A DNA stretch of 64,000 nucleotides from Saccharibacillus brassicae (GCF_006542275.1 NZ_CP041217.1:4404501-4468500); one strand, 5' to 3'. Counted from the stretch's first letter, positions 47,639-57,986 are shown. The notes: generated by a model not told the origin, from the sequence alone. Numbers and translations are program-made.

Positions 47639-48201
47639 AGCGGATTGAAGCAGCTTTCCATCCTTTTCCTATCCTGGAGACCGATCGCACCCGGCTCCGG
47701 CCGATCTCCCACGACGATGTCGAAGACATGTATGCCTACTGTTCCAACCCGGACGTCGCGAGACATACGACCTGGGAAGCGCATCGGAGTCCGGAAGATA
47801 CGCGGCAGTTTATCGATTTTATCGCCAGCCGCTACGAACCGGGGCAGGTCGGCGTGTGGGGCATCGAAGACCGGGCTTCCGGGCGGCTGATCGGCACCTG
47901 CGATTTCGTGTCGTGGAGCAGCGCGCATGCCCGGGCGGAAGTCGGCTACGCGTTGTCGGCGGAGTTCTGGAACCGGGGCATCATGACGGAAGTCGTGGGC
48001 CGGGTGCTGGAGTTCGGTTTCCACGAGCTGGACTTGGAGCGGATCGAAGCCAAATGTCTGACGGAGAACCCGGGCTCGGCCAAAGTAATGGAGAAGGCGG
48101 GCATGCAGTTTGAAGGGATTTTGAGAAAATACGCGAATATCAAGGGCGAGTTCAAGGATTTGAAGTTGTATTCGATTCTTAGGGAAGAGTTCGAGGCATG
48201 A
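47635..48201 (+). CDS. RimJ/RimL-type GNAT acetyltransferase
   Basis: 188 residues. TDRTRLRPISHDDVEDMYAY at the N-terminus, AEVGYALSAEFWNRGIMTEV for acetyl-CoA binding, and CLTENPGSAKVMEKAGMQFE, the classic RimJ/L signature. Substrate unknown. ATG chosen after TTGGAGGG; coupled to the previous gene. Confidence 0.88.
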   Translation: MKRIEAAFHPFPILETDRTRLRPISHDDVEDMYAYCSNPDVARHTTWEAHRSPEDTRQFIDFIASRYEPGQVGVWGIEDRASGRLIGTCDFVSWSSAHARAEVGYALSAEFWNRGIMTEVVGRVLEFGFHELDLERIEAKCLTENPGSAKVMEKAGMQFEGILRKYANIKGEFKDLKLYSILREEFEA

Positions 48202-48239
48202 AGCGCAGTCCAAGTCCATTTCGGGAAAAGAGGGCGGAC

Positions 48240-48368
48240 ATGAAAAAGAATAAAATGATCCTTAATTTGATTTTATCTTTTCTGACGGGACTGCTCGCTT
48301 TTTACTTGGTCACGCGCACGATCACTCCCGTCGCCGTGTTCGCTTGTTTGGCTGCGGTGCCAAATAGA
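48240..48368 (+). pseudogene. Small membrane protein gene with lost stop
   Basis: From ATG 48240 a single membrane helix is encoded (MILNLILSFLTGLLAFYLVT). The frame has no stop before the terminator hairpin and runs on to 48659, so the original 3' end is probably deleted. End coordinate is arbitrary. Confidence 0.45.
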
Positions 48369-48370
48369 TC

Positions 48371-48408
48371 AAAGGCTCCGGGCGTGGAACTGTCCCGGAG
48401 CCTTTTTT
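48371..48408 (+). terminator. Rho-independent terminator
   Basis: AAAGGCTCCGGG pairs with CCCGGAGCCTTT and is followed by a T run. Confidence 0.88.
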
Positions 48409-48463
48409 CCAAACCGATCTCAAAGCGTCTCCCTATGCTGAACCGGAAGTCTCACTGCTTCCC

Positions 48464-49474
<1,011 letters not shown>

Positions 49475-49496
49475 TTAGGCCGGGGAGGAACTTCAT

Positions 49497-49949
49497 ATGT
49501 ACACAGTCAAAGAAGCGGCCATGCTGACGGGACTGACCGAGCACGCCGTACGCTTTTATACGGATAAAGGTTTGGTCCCGAGCGTGCGTCGCAATGAACA
49601 TAACGCGCGGCTGTTCGACGAAGAATCGGTCAACTGGCTGTATGGGGCAAGATGCCTCAAGCGTTCGGGGCTGCCGATCGAGACGATCAAGCACTACGTC
49701 GAACTGTGCCAGGAAGGCGATTCGACGGTCCCCGAGCGATACATCATGATGCAGCAGTACCGGGAAGAAGCACTCGTGCAGGTAGAAGAAGCCAAGCTGC
49801 GCCTCATGCACATGGAACAGAAGATTGCCCATTACGAGGAAATTATGGAGAATCAGGTTGCGGATATCACCAATCCGTCCACCTGGGAGAAAGGGAGGAA
49901 GTTCAATGAACCAGCGTCTTCGAATCACAAGATCGATGCAGGAAAATAA
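49497..49949 (+). CDS. MerR-family regulator
   Basis: 150 residues. N-terminal winged helix: MYTVKEAAMLTGLTEHAVRF, YTDKGLVPSVRRNEHNARLF. Then a long dimerisation helix. No Cys metal site at the C-terminus, so it resembles stress or drug-type MerR regulators beside aldo/keto reductases. ATG after GGGGAGG. Overlaps the next gene. Confidence 0.88.
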   Translation: MYTVKEAAMLTGLTEHAVRFYTDKGLVPSVRRNEHNARLFDEESVNWLYGARCLKRSGLPIETIKHYVELCQEGDSTVPERYIMMQQYREEALVQVEEAKLRLMHMEQKIAHYEEIMENQVADITNPSTWEKGRKFNEPASSNHKIDAGK

Positions 49950-50214
49950 CGCGGAACCGGCGATCTCGTTGGAGGAATGCCGAACGTACTTCGCATCCAA
50001 GCCCGAGTTTGTCTATTCCCATACACTGACGGTCCAGGGAGCGGACAGCACCCTGTCGATCGAAGGAGATTTTTTCATGTGGAAGCGGGGAGAGACGGAG
50101 ACTCCTTTTCGGCTGTATCAGGGCGATTTGTACGCAGCCGTGTCGGACGAAGCGGTCGTGCCCAAGATGATCGAGATTGCGACGGATCTGCGGGCGGACA
50201 TCGTGGAAGGGTAA
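49906..50214 (+). CDS. Hypothetical protein
   Basis: 102 residues, ATG after GGGAGG inside the end of the MerR gene (44-bp overlap), so translationally coupled. Sequence contains SLEECRTYFASKPEFVYSHT and YQGDLYAAVSDEAVVPKMIE. No family recognised. Confidence 0.7.
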   Translation: MNQRLRITRSMQENNAEPAISLEECRTYFASKPEFVYSHTLTVQGADSTLSIEGDFFMWKRGETETPFRLYQGDLYAAVSDEAVVPKMIEIATDLRADIVEG

Positions 50215-50254
50215 CCGGTATAGCCGCGATCGGGCATAAGAAGGAGGAAGGACC

Positions 50255-50785
50255 ATGACTCGTAACCGCCTGATCCGGGCGCTGGCCGTCGTGACGGCAA
50301 TCGTGCGGAAAATCGTGAAGTTCGCGATCTTTGCCGTGGTGTTTCTTTTTCTTGCTTTTTGCTCGCTGTATATTATTTTTCCGGTGTGGAACGAGGCCCA
50401 TATGTACACATTCGGCCAACAGTTGAGAAAAGCGCCGCTGCCGGAAGACACCGTCTTTGTCGAGATGCAGTCCGCGGTCGGCAAACTGAACGGTAACGGC
50501 AACGGCATCGATTTTTTCGCGGGGATGCTCGTTCGAAGCGATCTCAGCCTCAGCGAATTGATCGATTATTATGATTCGGTTTCTTTTGCGGGCGCCAAAG
50601 ACGACGAACATACGGCCGAGATCCAGGTGATCAAAGCGAACAGCGACGAGCTGCACTCGAAGTACCTGGAACGCCGCGACCTCAAGTTCCGCAAACTGCG
50701 CTCGACCGAAGATTTCTCCGGGTATTACTTCGTGAACCTGTACGACGGCGGGTATGAAGCGGTGTTTGATTTGAGGGGGAATTGA
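50255..50785 (+). CDS. Membrane-anchored hypothetical protein
   Basis: 176 residues. One N-terminal helix (FAIFAVVFLFLAFCSLYIIF, residues about 23-42), the rest extracytoplasmic and soluble. RBS AAGGAGGAAGG. No family recognised; 2 bp before the next gene. Confidence 0.7.
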   Translation: MTRNRLIRALAVVTAIVRKIVKFAIFAVVFLFLAFCSLYIIFPVWNEAHMYTFGQQLRKAPLPEDTVFVEMQSAVGKLNGNGNGIDFFAGMLVRSDLSLSELIDYYDSVSFAGAKDDEHTAEIQVIKANSDELHSKYLERRDLKFRKLRSTEDFSGYYFVNLYDGGYEAVFDLRGN

Positions 50786-50787
50786 GT

Positions 50788-51102
50788 ATGCCAGATTTTT
50801 TGGAAAAGGGAAATAAAAAAGACGTATATCGCTACTGGGCACTGCTGGACAGCACTGAAGAAGGAGTTTCGGTAAGTTTTCCGGATCTGCCCGGATGCGT
50901 GACGTTCGGAGAGACCGACGAGGAAGCTCATGCCGAAGCCCGCGAAGCGCTCGAAGGTTTTATGTACGAACTGGAAACGGATGGAGATCCTATTCCGAAT
51001 CCTTCACTCCTTGAGACCATTCTCAAGCAGGCCGATCCGGGAGAGGCTGCCATCGAAGTTCAAGTCGATATGCCGGTTGTACGCGAAGCTATGGGATCTT
51101 AA
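50788..51102 (+). CDS. HicB-like antitoxin-family protein
   Basis: 104 residues. YRYWALLDSTEEGVSVSFPD, LPGCVTFGETDEEAHAEARE and EALEGFMYELE match the HicB RNase-H-like N-terminal domain. No hicA toxin gene is adjacent, so it is a solitary HicB. RBS GAGGGGG, ATG 50788. Confidence 0.82.
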   Translation: MPDFLEKGNKKDVYRYWALLDSTEEGVSVSFPDLPGCVTFGETDEEAHAEAREALEGFMYELETDGDPIPNPSLLETILKQADPGEAAIEVQVDMPVVREAMGS

Positions 51103-51138
51103 TTCCTCTTGGTGTATCCCGCGAAAATCGATTCACGA

Positions 51139-51183
51139 CAAAAAACCTTCAATCCGCTCTCGGCGGTAATAAAGGTTTTTTTG
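51139..51183. terminator. Bidirectional terminator
   Basis: AAAAAACCTT and AAGGTTTTTT flank an inner CCGC/GCGG stem. It serves the HicB-like gene and the converging minus-strand gene. Confidence 0.8.
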
Positions 51184-51212
51184 GATAGCAGCTCTCCCGG
51201 ATGCCGCCAGAA

Positions 51213-52100
51213 TTACTCCTCCGAAGAGACCGCGATCATCTGCACGACCATCCGTCCGTCGCCCGGCAGCAGGACTTCTTCGGCGTTCATCTGCGAAGAA
51301 CCGTCGCCGTCGAGGAAGATGCCTTCGCGTCCTTCGCCGGGAACACCCGCCAGCAGCGCCGCGCGGAACTCCGCAGCGGTGCACGGTTCCGGCGTGACGA
51401 TCAGCCACAGCTGCCCGGCGTCGTTGTAGACGAGAGCGGAGCGCAGGCGTTCATCTTCCGCAAAAGGCAGATGCTCCCGCGTACTCTGGTCTTCCCAGAC
51501 GTCTTCGTCCGCCAGATTGAGGCTGACCCCGCCCTGGGCGAAATAGTCGCTGCGGTCGCTGACCGCAAGCTCGTCCGCCGACGAGACCACCTGCACCGAG
51601 AACGCCCGCTTCGCGCCGTCCCAGACGAGCGTGCCCCGGGCGTATTTGGCGTTGAACCAGCCCGAACCGTAAGCGCCGCGGCCGCCGTGTACCGGTTGGT
51701 CGTCCGTGACGGCGACCGAGAGCAGCGACTCTTCGTAAAAGAAACCGCCGTTGATCCCGTAAGCCGGAATCTGCTTGAGCGGAAGTTGGTCCGCGCGCAG
51801 CACGATGTCATCCGGCGACACGGCCAGCATATGCAGCTTGGGCAGTCCGGGCGCGCCGGCTTCCGCGTACGTATAACGCTTAGGCAGGCCGTCGAAGACG
51901 TGCGGCGGCTTCGCGGCGGGAGCGAGCCGCAGCCAGACGGCAGCCGCAGCCGACAAAGCAAGCAGCGCAAGCAGCGTGAAGATCACGCGACGGCGCAGTC
52001 TGCGGCGGTCTCCGGTACCCGGAGCGTGCAGATCCGTATTGGCGCGTGCCTCGTTCCCGCGTTCTCTGCGAGGCCCTTCGGCGTCGTTACGCCCGGACAT
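51213..52100 (-). CDS. Phosphodiester glycosidase (NAGPA) domain membrane protein
   Basis: 295 residues. Basic N-terminus, one membrane helix (VIFTLLALLALSAAAAVWL, about 39-57), then an extracellular NAGPA-like domain: IPAYGINGGFFYEESLLSVA and GIFLDGDGSSQMNAEEVLLP, where the Asp-Gly-Asp-Gly-Ser-Ser segment is typical. The family cleaves phosphodiester-linked sugars. The start overlaps the end of the M42 peptidase gene by 14 bp. Confidence 0.78.
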   Translation of the reverse strand: MSGRNDAEGPRRERGNEARANTDLHAPGTGDRRRLRRRVIFTLLALLALSAAAAVWLRLAPAAKPPHVFDGLPKRYTYAEAGAPGLPKLHMLAVSPDDIVLRADQLPLKQIPAYGINGGFFYEESLLSVAVTDDQPVHGGRGAYGSGWFNAKYARGTLVWDGAKRAFSVQVVSSADELAVSDRSDYFAQGGVSLNLADEDVWEDQSTREHLPFAEDERLRSALVYNDAGQLWLIVTPEPCTAAEFRAALLAGVPGEGREGIFLDGDGSSQMNAEEVLLPGDGRMVVQMIAVSSEE

Positions 52101-53124
52101 ACGCGCACAGCAGGCGCGCCGTGCCGATGACGGCGCGCGTATGCGTGCGCTCCATCGAGTGCGAAGCGTGCACGCCCGGGCCGATCAGGGCGGCGCGGAT
52201 ATTGCTGCCGCCGCGCAGGGCGGCCGAAGCGTCGGAGCCGTAGAACGGATAAATGTCGACGGCGTGTTCGATCTGCTGCGCTTCGCACAGCTCGATCAGC
52301 TTGCCGGTCATGTGGTAATCGTACGGACCGGACGAGTCTTTGGCGCAGATCGAGACGTCGGTCTCTTTGCACGTCAGGTCGTCGCCCATGCAGCCCATGT
52401 CGACGGCGATCAGCTCGGCGATGTCCGCCGGGATATAGGCGGTGCCGTGGCCGACTTCCTCATAGTTGGAGATGAGGATCTTGACATTGCGCTTGGGCTT
52501 CCAGCCTTCGCGCTTGGCGGATTCCAGCAGGCCGAACAGAGCCGCGACGCTCGCTTTGTCGTCGAGGTGGCGGGACTTGATATAGCCGCTCTCCGTCACG
52601 ACGGCGCGCGCTTCGAACGAGATGTAATCGCCGGTGCGAATGCCGAGCGCTTCGACGTCTGCGCGCGAAGAGACGAGTTCGTCGATCCGCACTTCCATAT
52701 GTTCTTCCGAACGCTTGAAGTCGCGGGCGTCGGCGTAGACGTGCACCGAAGGATGCTGGGTGAGGATCGTACCGGTATAGGTACGGCCGCCGCGCGTATG
52801 GATCACGCAGTATTCGTTCTCGATACTGGACATGGCGAAGCCGCCGAGCGACGTGAGCTTCAGCGTGCCGTGCGGCGTGATCGAGCGGACCATGGCGCCG
52901 AGCGTGTCCACGTGGCCGCTCAGGCCGACGGTGTAGTCGTCGGCTTCGCCTTCCATGCTGATGATCGCGCCGCCTTTTTCGTTAAAGGTGACCGGGAAGC
53001 CGAGACTTTCCGCTTCTTCGCGGATCAGGTCGATGATGTGATGGGTGTAGCCGGTCGGGCTCGGGGTGTCGAGCAGCTTTTGGAGCAGGGTGACTACGTA
53101 TTGTTCGTCGATATGTACCGTCAT
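52087..53124 (-). CDS. M42-family metallopeptidase
   Basis: 345 residues from ATG 53124 (GGAGG upstream). VGLSGHVDTLGAMVRSI supplies metal-binding His-Asp, SNYEEVGHGTAYIPADIAEL the Glu-Glu pair, and VDMGC the second Asp. Dinuclear aminopeptidase of the glutamyl or tetrahedral type. Cytoplasmic. Heads a two-gene minus-strand operon. Confidence 0.88.
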   Translation of the reverse strand: MTVHIDEQYVVTLLQKLLDTPSPTGYTHHIIDLIREEAESLGFPVTFNEKGGAIISMEGEADDYTVGLSGHVDTLGAMVRSITPHGTLKLTSLGGFAMSSIENEYCVIHTRGGRTYTGTILTQHPSVHVYADARDFKRSEEHMEVRIDELVSSRADVEALGIRTGDYISFEARAVVTESGYIKSRHLDDKASVAALFGLLESAKREGWKPKRNVKILISNYEEVGHGTAYIPADIAELIAVDMGCMGDDLTCKETDVSICAKDSSGPYDYHMTGKLIELCEAQQIEHAVDIYPFYGSDASAALRGGSNIRAALIGPGVHASHSMERTHTRAVIGTARLLCAYVRA

Positions 53125-53359
53125 GATAGACAGACCTCCAATAAGGATAAGATAGGTTGAGGATAAGATAGGTTCGGGATAAAAAAAGCGCGGCGGCCCG
53201 GCGAATGACCGCGCGCGGCCGCCGCTGCATAAGCAAGAAGAAAACCGCTCCCTATAAAGGGCGGCGGTTTTCGGTTTGATGCGCTTCAACTCCGGATCGG
53301 ATTACGGATCGGAGGTCTTGCCCGGCGACATGCCCGGCAGCCCGGGAATCGTCCGCGGC

Positions 53360-53767
53360 TTACAGCTTGTTCAGCTTGTCCGAACGGAAACCGCGGGATT
53401 CGGGCTCGCGGTCCAGATCGCCCGAGATCGGCTCAAGCGGAGTCGGGTCCGCCGATACGGTCGGTTCGTTGTAAGCCGGCGGCGACATCGAAGAAGCGAC
53501 GGAAGGAGCCGCCGGCTGCGTGCGCAGCTGTTCGTTCTCCAGACGGAGCTTCTTCACTTCGCGCTGCGTCTTGAACAGGCGGTATACGCCGAACATTCCG
53601 ACGGCAAGTCCGCCGAACAGGGCGCTGCCGAGAATGAGCAGGACCAGCGGTACGTCCGCATAACCGAACAGGAAGTTGACTTCCGCCGGGTTGACGTTAA
53701 TGACCGCGAAGACGGCCACGATGACCGCGAAGATCAGCATCAAAATCAAAGACCATTGAGCTTTCAT
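53360..53767 (-). CDS. LapA-domain membrane protein
   Basis: 135 residues. Two membrane helices: WSLILMLIFAVIVAVFAVIN and VPLVLLILGSALFGGLAVGM, then a coiled coil (KTQREVKKLRLENEQLRTQ) and a Pro-rich tail. Matches the LapA/DUF1049 family. RBS AAAGGGG. Confidence 0.8.
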   Translation of the reverse strand: MKAQWSLILMLIFAVIVAVFAVINVNPAEVNFLFGYADVPLVLLILGSALFGGLAVGMFGVYRLFKTQREVKKLRLENEQLRTQPAAPSVASSMSPPAYNEPTVSADPTPLEPISGDLDREPESRGFRSDKLNKL

Positions 53768-53849
53768 GATTGAGTCATTCCCCTTTCGCTACGTTGCTTA
53801 TTAGCATCATTAGCCGAAAGGGGGGGCTTTGACGCAGGAAGCTTTGCCC

Positions 53850-55652
53850 TTATTCGGACAGCTGTTCCATTTGCTCGATCAGCGCTTCGAATACGCTCAT
53901 CGCTTCGCGTACCGGCTCGCGGGACGACATGTCCACGCCGGCTTTTTGCAGGATGTTGATCGAATAATCGCCGCCGCCGCTTTTGAGGAAGCTCAGGTAG
54001 CGTTCGACCGCCGGCGCGCCTTCGTCGAGAATCTGCTTGGAGAAGCTCGTCGCGGCGGAGAAGCCGGTCGCGTATTTGTATACGTAGAAGCTGTTGTAGA
54101 AATGGGGGATACGCGCCCATTCCATCTCGATATCGCGGTCGACGACCATGTCCGGGCCGTGGTACTGCACGTTCAGGTCGTAATAGATGCTCGAGAGATC
54201 CTGCGGTGTCAGCGATTCTCCGGCTTCCGTGCGCGCGTGGATGATCTTCTCGAACTCGGCGAACATCGTCTGGCGGAACACGGTCGTGCGGAACTGATCG
54301 GCGTAATACGTCAGCAGGTACATTTTTTCTTTGGGATCGGTCGCTTTTTTGAGCAGGTAATCCATCAGCAGCGCTTCGTTGGTCGTCGAGGCCACTTCGG
54401 CCAGGAAGATCGTGTACTGCGCGTCGCGGTACGTCTGCGTGTTGTCCGAATAATACGAGTGCAGCGCGTGTCCCATCTCGTGGGCCAGCGTGAACATGCT
54501 GTTCAGGTTGTCCTTGTGGTTGAGCAGCACGTAAGGATGCACGCCGTAAGCACCGGACGAATACGCGCCTGTCCGCTTGCCTTCGTTTTCGTAGATGTCG
54601 ATCCAGCCTTCCTTGAAGCTGTTCTCCAGCACTTGAAGGTAATCGGCGCCGAGCGGCTGCAGGCCGTCGATGACGGTCTGTTTGGCTTCGTCGTACGTGA
54701 TGTCCATTTTGAACTCGTCCACGAGCGGAGCGAACAGATCGTACATATGCAGCTCGTCCACACCCATGAGCTTTTTGCGCAGCCGCATGTAGCGGTGCAG
54801 AATCGGCAGGCTTTCGTGGATCGAATCGACCAGATTGTCGTAGACGGACACCGGAACGTTGTCGCCGTACAGCTTCATTTCAAGCACGGACGGATATTTG
54901 CGCGCGCGGGCGTAGAACATATTCTTGTTCACGTTGGCCGTCAGCGAAGCGCCGATCGTGTTCTTGAGCTTGGCGTACGTGCCGTATACGGCCTGGAAAG
55001 CCCGGCGGCGCACATCGGCGTTCGCGCTCTCCAGAAATTGAATGTAGCTGCCGTGCGTCAGTTCGACTTCGCTGCCGTGCTCGTCTTCGATGTTCGGGAA
55101 CTTGAGATCGGCGTTGTTGAGCATGCCGAAAATGTTCTGCGGCGCCTGCGACAGATTGCCGACCTGCGCGAGCAGCGCTTCTTCGGCGCCCGACAGCACA
55201 TGCGCTTTTTCCCGCTTCATCTCCTGCAGCGTGAACCGGTAAGCCTTGAGCGATTCGTCGTCGATCAGACGGTCGAGTTCCGCGTCGTCGAGCGACAAAA
55301 TCTCCGGCGTGATGAACGACATCGCTTCGCCGGCGTCGACCAGCAGCTTGCGGCCTTTTTGCGTCAGCGCCTGATACGTCGGGTTGGCGGTATCCTGGTC
55401 ATGGTACAGATGCGTGTACACGTACAGCTGTTCCAGCTTCAGCGAGACTTCGTCTTCGAACTTGAAGCAGGCGCCGATATTCGAGGCATCGCTCAATTTG
55501 CCGCGGAATTCCTCGAACTTTTTCAACTGCGCCTTGGTCTCTTCGTAAGTATCGTCCCAGGCTTCCTGATCGGCGAACAGATCGGTCAGCTTCCATTGAT
55601 GGTCGGGAGACACTTCGCTTCGTTTCGGCAGTGTTTTGGGCGTTGTACTCAT
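53850..55652 (-). CDS. pepF: Oligoendopeptidase F
   Basis: 600 residues, M3B family. Catalytic TLAHEMGHALHSYYS zinc motif, and FAEFEKIIHARTEAGES downstream. ATG 55652 after GAGGAGG. It degrades short peptides in the cytoplasm. Length equals Bacillus PepF. Confidence 0.93.
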   Translation of the reverse strand: MSTTPKTLPKRSEVSPDHQWKLTDLFADQEAWDDTYEETKAQLKKFEEFRGKLSDASNIGACFKFEDEVSLKLEQLYVYTHLYHDQDTANPTYQALTQKGRKLLVDAGEAMSFITPEILSLDDAELDRLIDDESLKAYRFTLQEMKREKAHVLSGAEEALLAQVGNLSQAPQNIFGMLNNADLKFPNIEDEHGSEVELTHGSYIQFLESANADVRRRAFQAVYGTYAKLKNTIGASLTANVNKNMFYARARKYPSVLEMKLYGDNVPVSVYDNLVDSIHESLPILHRYMRLRKKLMGVDELHMYDLFAPLVDEFKMDITYDEAKQTVIDGLQPLGADYLQVLENSFKEGWIDIYENEGKRTGAYSSGAYGVHPYVLLNHKDNLNSMFTLAHEMGHALHSYYSDNTQTYRDAQYTIFLAEVASTTNEALLMDYLLKKATDPKEKMYLLTYYADQFRTTVFRQTMFAEFEKIIHARTEAGESLTPQDLSSIYYDLNVQYHGPDMVVDRDIEMEWARIPHFYNSFYVYKYATGFSAATSFSKQILDEGAPAVERYLSFLKSGGGDYSINILQKAGVDMSSREPVREAMSVFEALIEQMEQLSE

Positions 55653-55740
55653 TGTGTGGACCTCCTCGGGATCGGCAATCGGATATACGGAACGGGAAAT
55701 CGGAAAAAGGCTTGGGACAAATCGCAGCAAAAAGGCCCGG

Positions 55741-55920
55741 TTAGGAGCCCATGCTGAACAGCGTATAAGCCGTCAGGACGAAAGAAATCAACAGCATGAC
55801 GGCTGCCGCGGTCGCAAGGCCGCGCTTCAGCTTCGGGGGGATCGTGTCTTTATAAAAAACGACGACGCCGCCCAGCAGCAGGGTCAGGATCAGCAGAGCG
55901 GCGATGTTGGTCGTGTTCAT
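55741..55920 (-). CDS. Small two-helix membrane protein
   Basis: 59 residues from ATG 55920. Two hydrophobic helices, ALLILTLLLGGVVVFY and AAAVMLLISFVLTAYTLF, separated by a basic loop (KDTIPPKLKRG). No family recognised; conserved-looking codon use. Six bp after the neighbouring upstream gene. Confidence 0.7.
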   Translation of the reverse strand: MNTTNIAALLILTLLLGGVVVFYKDTIPPKLKRGLATAAAVMLLISFVLTAYTLFSMGS

Positions 55921-55926
55921 GCAAGC

Positions 55927-56160
55927 TTACACGGCCTTGAGGGCGTCGATGATGCTCTGACGCTCTTCGTCGCTGCCTTCGAACTTTTCCGGGTCGAACC
56001 GGCGCTCCGCCCAGTCCATCATGGCCGGACGGCTCAGGAACTTGTGCGTTTCTTCGCCCCATTGGTCGGAGATTTCGCGCAGGACGAGCTGGCGGCCGTG
56101 CACTTCGACCGTCATCATGTTCCAGTTGTCGGTTTTGTAGATGGTATGCTTTTTGATCAT
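55927..56160 (-). CDS. Small hypothetical protein
   Basis: 77 residues. MIKKHTIYKTDNWNMMTVEV and FDPEKFEGSDEERQSIIDAL. The ATG at 56160 is better spaced from GAGGA than an in-frame ATG 12 bp earlier. Soluble; no family recognised. Confidence 0.7.
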   Translation of the reverse strand: MIKKHTIYKTDNWNMMTVEVHGRQLVLREISDQWGEETHKFLSRPAMMDWAERRFDPEKFEGSDEERQSIIDALKAV

Positions 56161-56285
56161 GTTAACCATTCCTCGTTTCGAATCGTTTCTGAGCGAAATT
56201 CTGTCCAAATCTAACGTTTTCTATCTAAAATCATACCCTACCCGTCAAGGCAAAAGCAACGCCTTATGGAGGGGTGAGTTTTCAA

Positions 56286-56314
56286 TTGCCAAAGTTTTTG
56301 GCTTGCAGTATAAT
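56286..56314 (+). promoter_or_regulatory. Sigma-A type promoter of the cold-shock gene
   Basis: TTGCCA (56286-56291) and TATAAT (56309-56314) are separated by 17 bp, upstream of a short leader with a CACCACAGATGGTG hairpin and AGGAGG. Confidence 0.8.
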
Positions 56315-56359
56315 AACGATACTCACCACAGATGGTGATATTTTTAGGAGGTTGTTCAC

Positions 56360-56557
56360 TTGAAAGGTACAGTTAAATGGTTTAACGCAGAAAAAGGTTA
56401 TGGTTTCCTTTCCGTAGAAGGCGGCGAAGACGTATTCGTACACTTCTCGGCAATCCAGGGCGACGGATTCAAGACGCTTGACGAAGGTCAAGAAGTCGAA
56501 TTCGAAATCACCGACGGCAACCGCGGACCGCAAGCAGCTAACGTAATCAAACTGTAA
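56360..56557 (+). CDS. Cold-shock protein (CspA family)
   Basis: 65 residues: [20 protein letters not shown] carries RNP1, and [10 protein letters not shown] carries RNP2. Single OB-fold nucleic acid chaperone. TTG start 7 bp after AGGAGG. Own promoter and terminator, monocistronic. Confidence 0.95.
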   Translation: MKGTVKWFNAEKGYGFLSVEGGEDVFVHFSAIQGDGFKTLDEGQEVEFEITDGNRGPQAANVIKL

Positions 56558-56596
56558 GAATTTTTCTTACCCGATTTGATAACATAGCACACCCAG

Positions 56597-56629
56597 GCAC
56601 AGCTCCTACACGGGGTTGTGCCTTTTTGC
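56597..56629 (+). terminator. Terminator after the cold-shock gene
   Basis: AGGCACAGCTCC pairs imperfectly with GGGGTTGTGCCT, followed by TTTTT. Confidence 0.85.
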
Positions 56630-56672
56630 GTGGGTAGCCAGGACTGCGCAAGCTTGGCTTGTGGGGGCGGCT

Positions 56673-57986
56673 TCACGTCTTCGGTCCGTCGAGTCTCGGC
56701 TCGCGTCCGATCCGGCGCAGGACGAGGAAGACGATGACGGCTTCGGCCAGCAGTCCGAGCGACTGGGCGAGCGCGCCGATCATGCCGTTCCAATGCGGAA
56801 CGAGCGCGACGAGCAGCAGCAGCAGGGCGATCGTGCAGATCGCGTTGGCCAGCTGCGAGCGCAGCATGACTTTGGTCTGCCCGCCGAGCAGGATCAGGCC
56901 GTTGCCGTAGTCGAGCCACGGCATGACGAGCGGATACAGGATGAACGCCCGCAGCGTGCGCAGGCTCTCTTCGAGCAGGATGCCGTCGACGTTCATGACG
57001 TGCCCGAACACCCAGTAGCCGAGCGGCGTGTAGGCAATCATGGCTACCAGCGCGAACGGAATGAAGCCGATCGCCAGCGAGAACTTGCGCACCATGACCG
57101 GATCGATCCGGTAATAATTGAGGACGATCTGGTGGATGTACATGAAGAAGCTGAGCATCAGCTGCATCAGGCTGCCGGCGACCGCGAACGAAGAAATGGC
57201 GAGCGCGACCCCGTCCGTTTTGCCGAGCATGATGTTGAGCGCGGGACCGATAAACATGGCGACAAACGACGAGTACAGCAGCGGCTTGTAGAACCGGAAC
57301 ACGTCGCCGCGCGTCTCGACCGGATGCCCTTCTTTTTTGACCGGCATGCGCCTTGCGATATTGCGTCCTTCGAGGAAGCTGACGGTCGCCTCGATGATCA
57401 TGCCGAACAGGAAGATGACCGCGCCGACGACCCCGCTGCCGACGCCCGCGACGTGGACGAAGTACAGCGACATGAGGTACATGCCCGCCAGGCGGATAAT
57501 CATGCCGATCGTCAGCCATTTGGTGCGGTTGTTCGTGATGATGATGCCCTGGTAGATGTTGCGGATGACCGAGAAGACGCTCACGAACATCAGCACGCCG
57601 TACACGGCAAGCACGCTCGGCAGCAGCTCGCGGTCGACGCCGAACAGAATGCCGAAGATGCCGTGGCCGACCGGCGTGTAGGCGATGACGAGGCCGATCA
57701 GCATAACGCAGACGAGGAACACGTAAGTGACGAACGTCAGCGCCTTGAACGAGACTTTGTCGCGCACGAGCGCCGAACAGGTCTGTCTCAGCAGGGTGGA
57801 CGGACGTTCCGTGATCGCAAGCAGGCTGCCGGCCAGCGCGTAGCTGGCGATGACCGTCTCCGGCGAATCGGACGAAGCCAGCGTGCGGTTGATGATGACG
57901 TGCGACAGCGTAACGAGCGAAGCCGATAGGCCCAGCGGCACGAAAAACAGCAGCAGCCGCTTCCAGGAGAGCGGAACTTCGGACAT
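56673..57986 (-). CDS. MATE/MOP-superfamily membrane exporter
   Basis: 437 residues from ATG 57986 (AAAGGAG upstream). About 12 membrane helices. Sequence such as LLFFVPLGLSASLVTLSHVI and IRNIYQGIIITNNRTKWLTI resembles Bacillota proteins labelled multi-antimicrobial extrusion and, more distantly, the ANKH group. Substrate unknown. Not closely similar to the second MATE gene at 61633. Confidence 0.75.
   Translation of the reverse strand: MSEVPLSWKRLLLFFVPLGLSASLVTLSHVIINRTLASSDSPETVIASYALAGSLLAITERPSTLLRQTCSALVRDKVSFKALTFVTYVFLVCVMLIGLVIAYTPVGHGIFGILFGVDRELLPSVLAVYGVLMFVSVFSVIRNIYQGIIITNNRTKWLTIGMIIRLAGMYLMSLYFVHVAGVGSGVVGAVIFLFGMIIEATVSFLEGRNIARRMPVKKEGHPVETRGDVFRFYKPLLYSSFVAMFIGPALNIMLGKTDGVALAISSFAVAGSLMQLMLSFFMYIHQIVLNYYRIDPVMVRKFSLAIGFIPFALVAMIAYTPLGYWVFGHVMNVDGILLEESLRTLRAFILYPLVMPWLDYGNGLILLGGQTKVMLRSQLANAICTIALLLLLVALVPHWNGMIGALAQSLGLLAEAVIVFLVLRRIGREPRLDGPKT

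Noticed and set aside
53829-55757. 642-codon plus-strand frame
   Set aside because: It is antisense to pepF, which has intact HEMGH and family-wide similarity.
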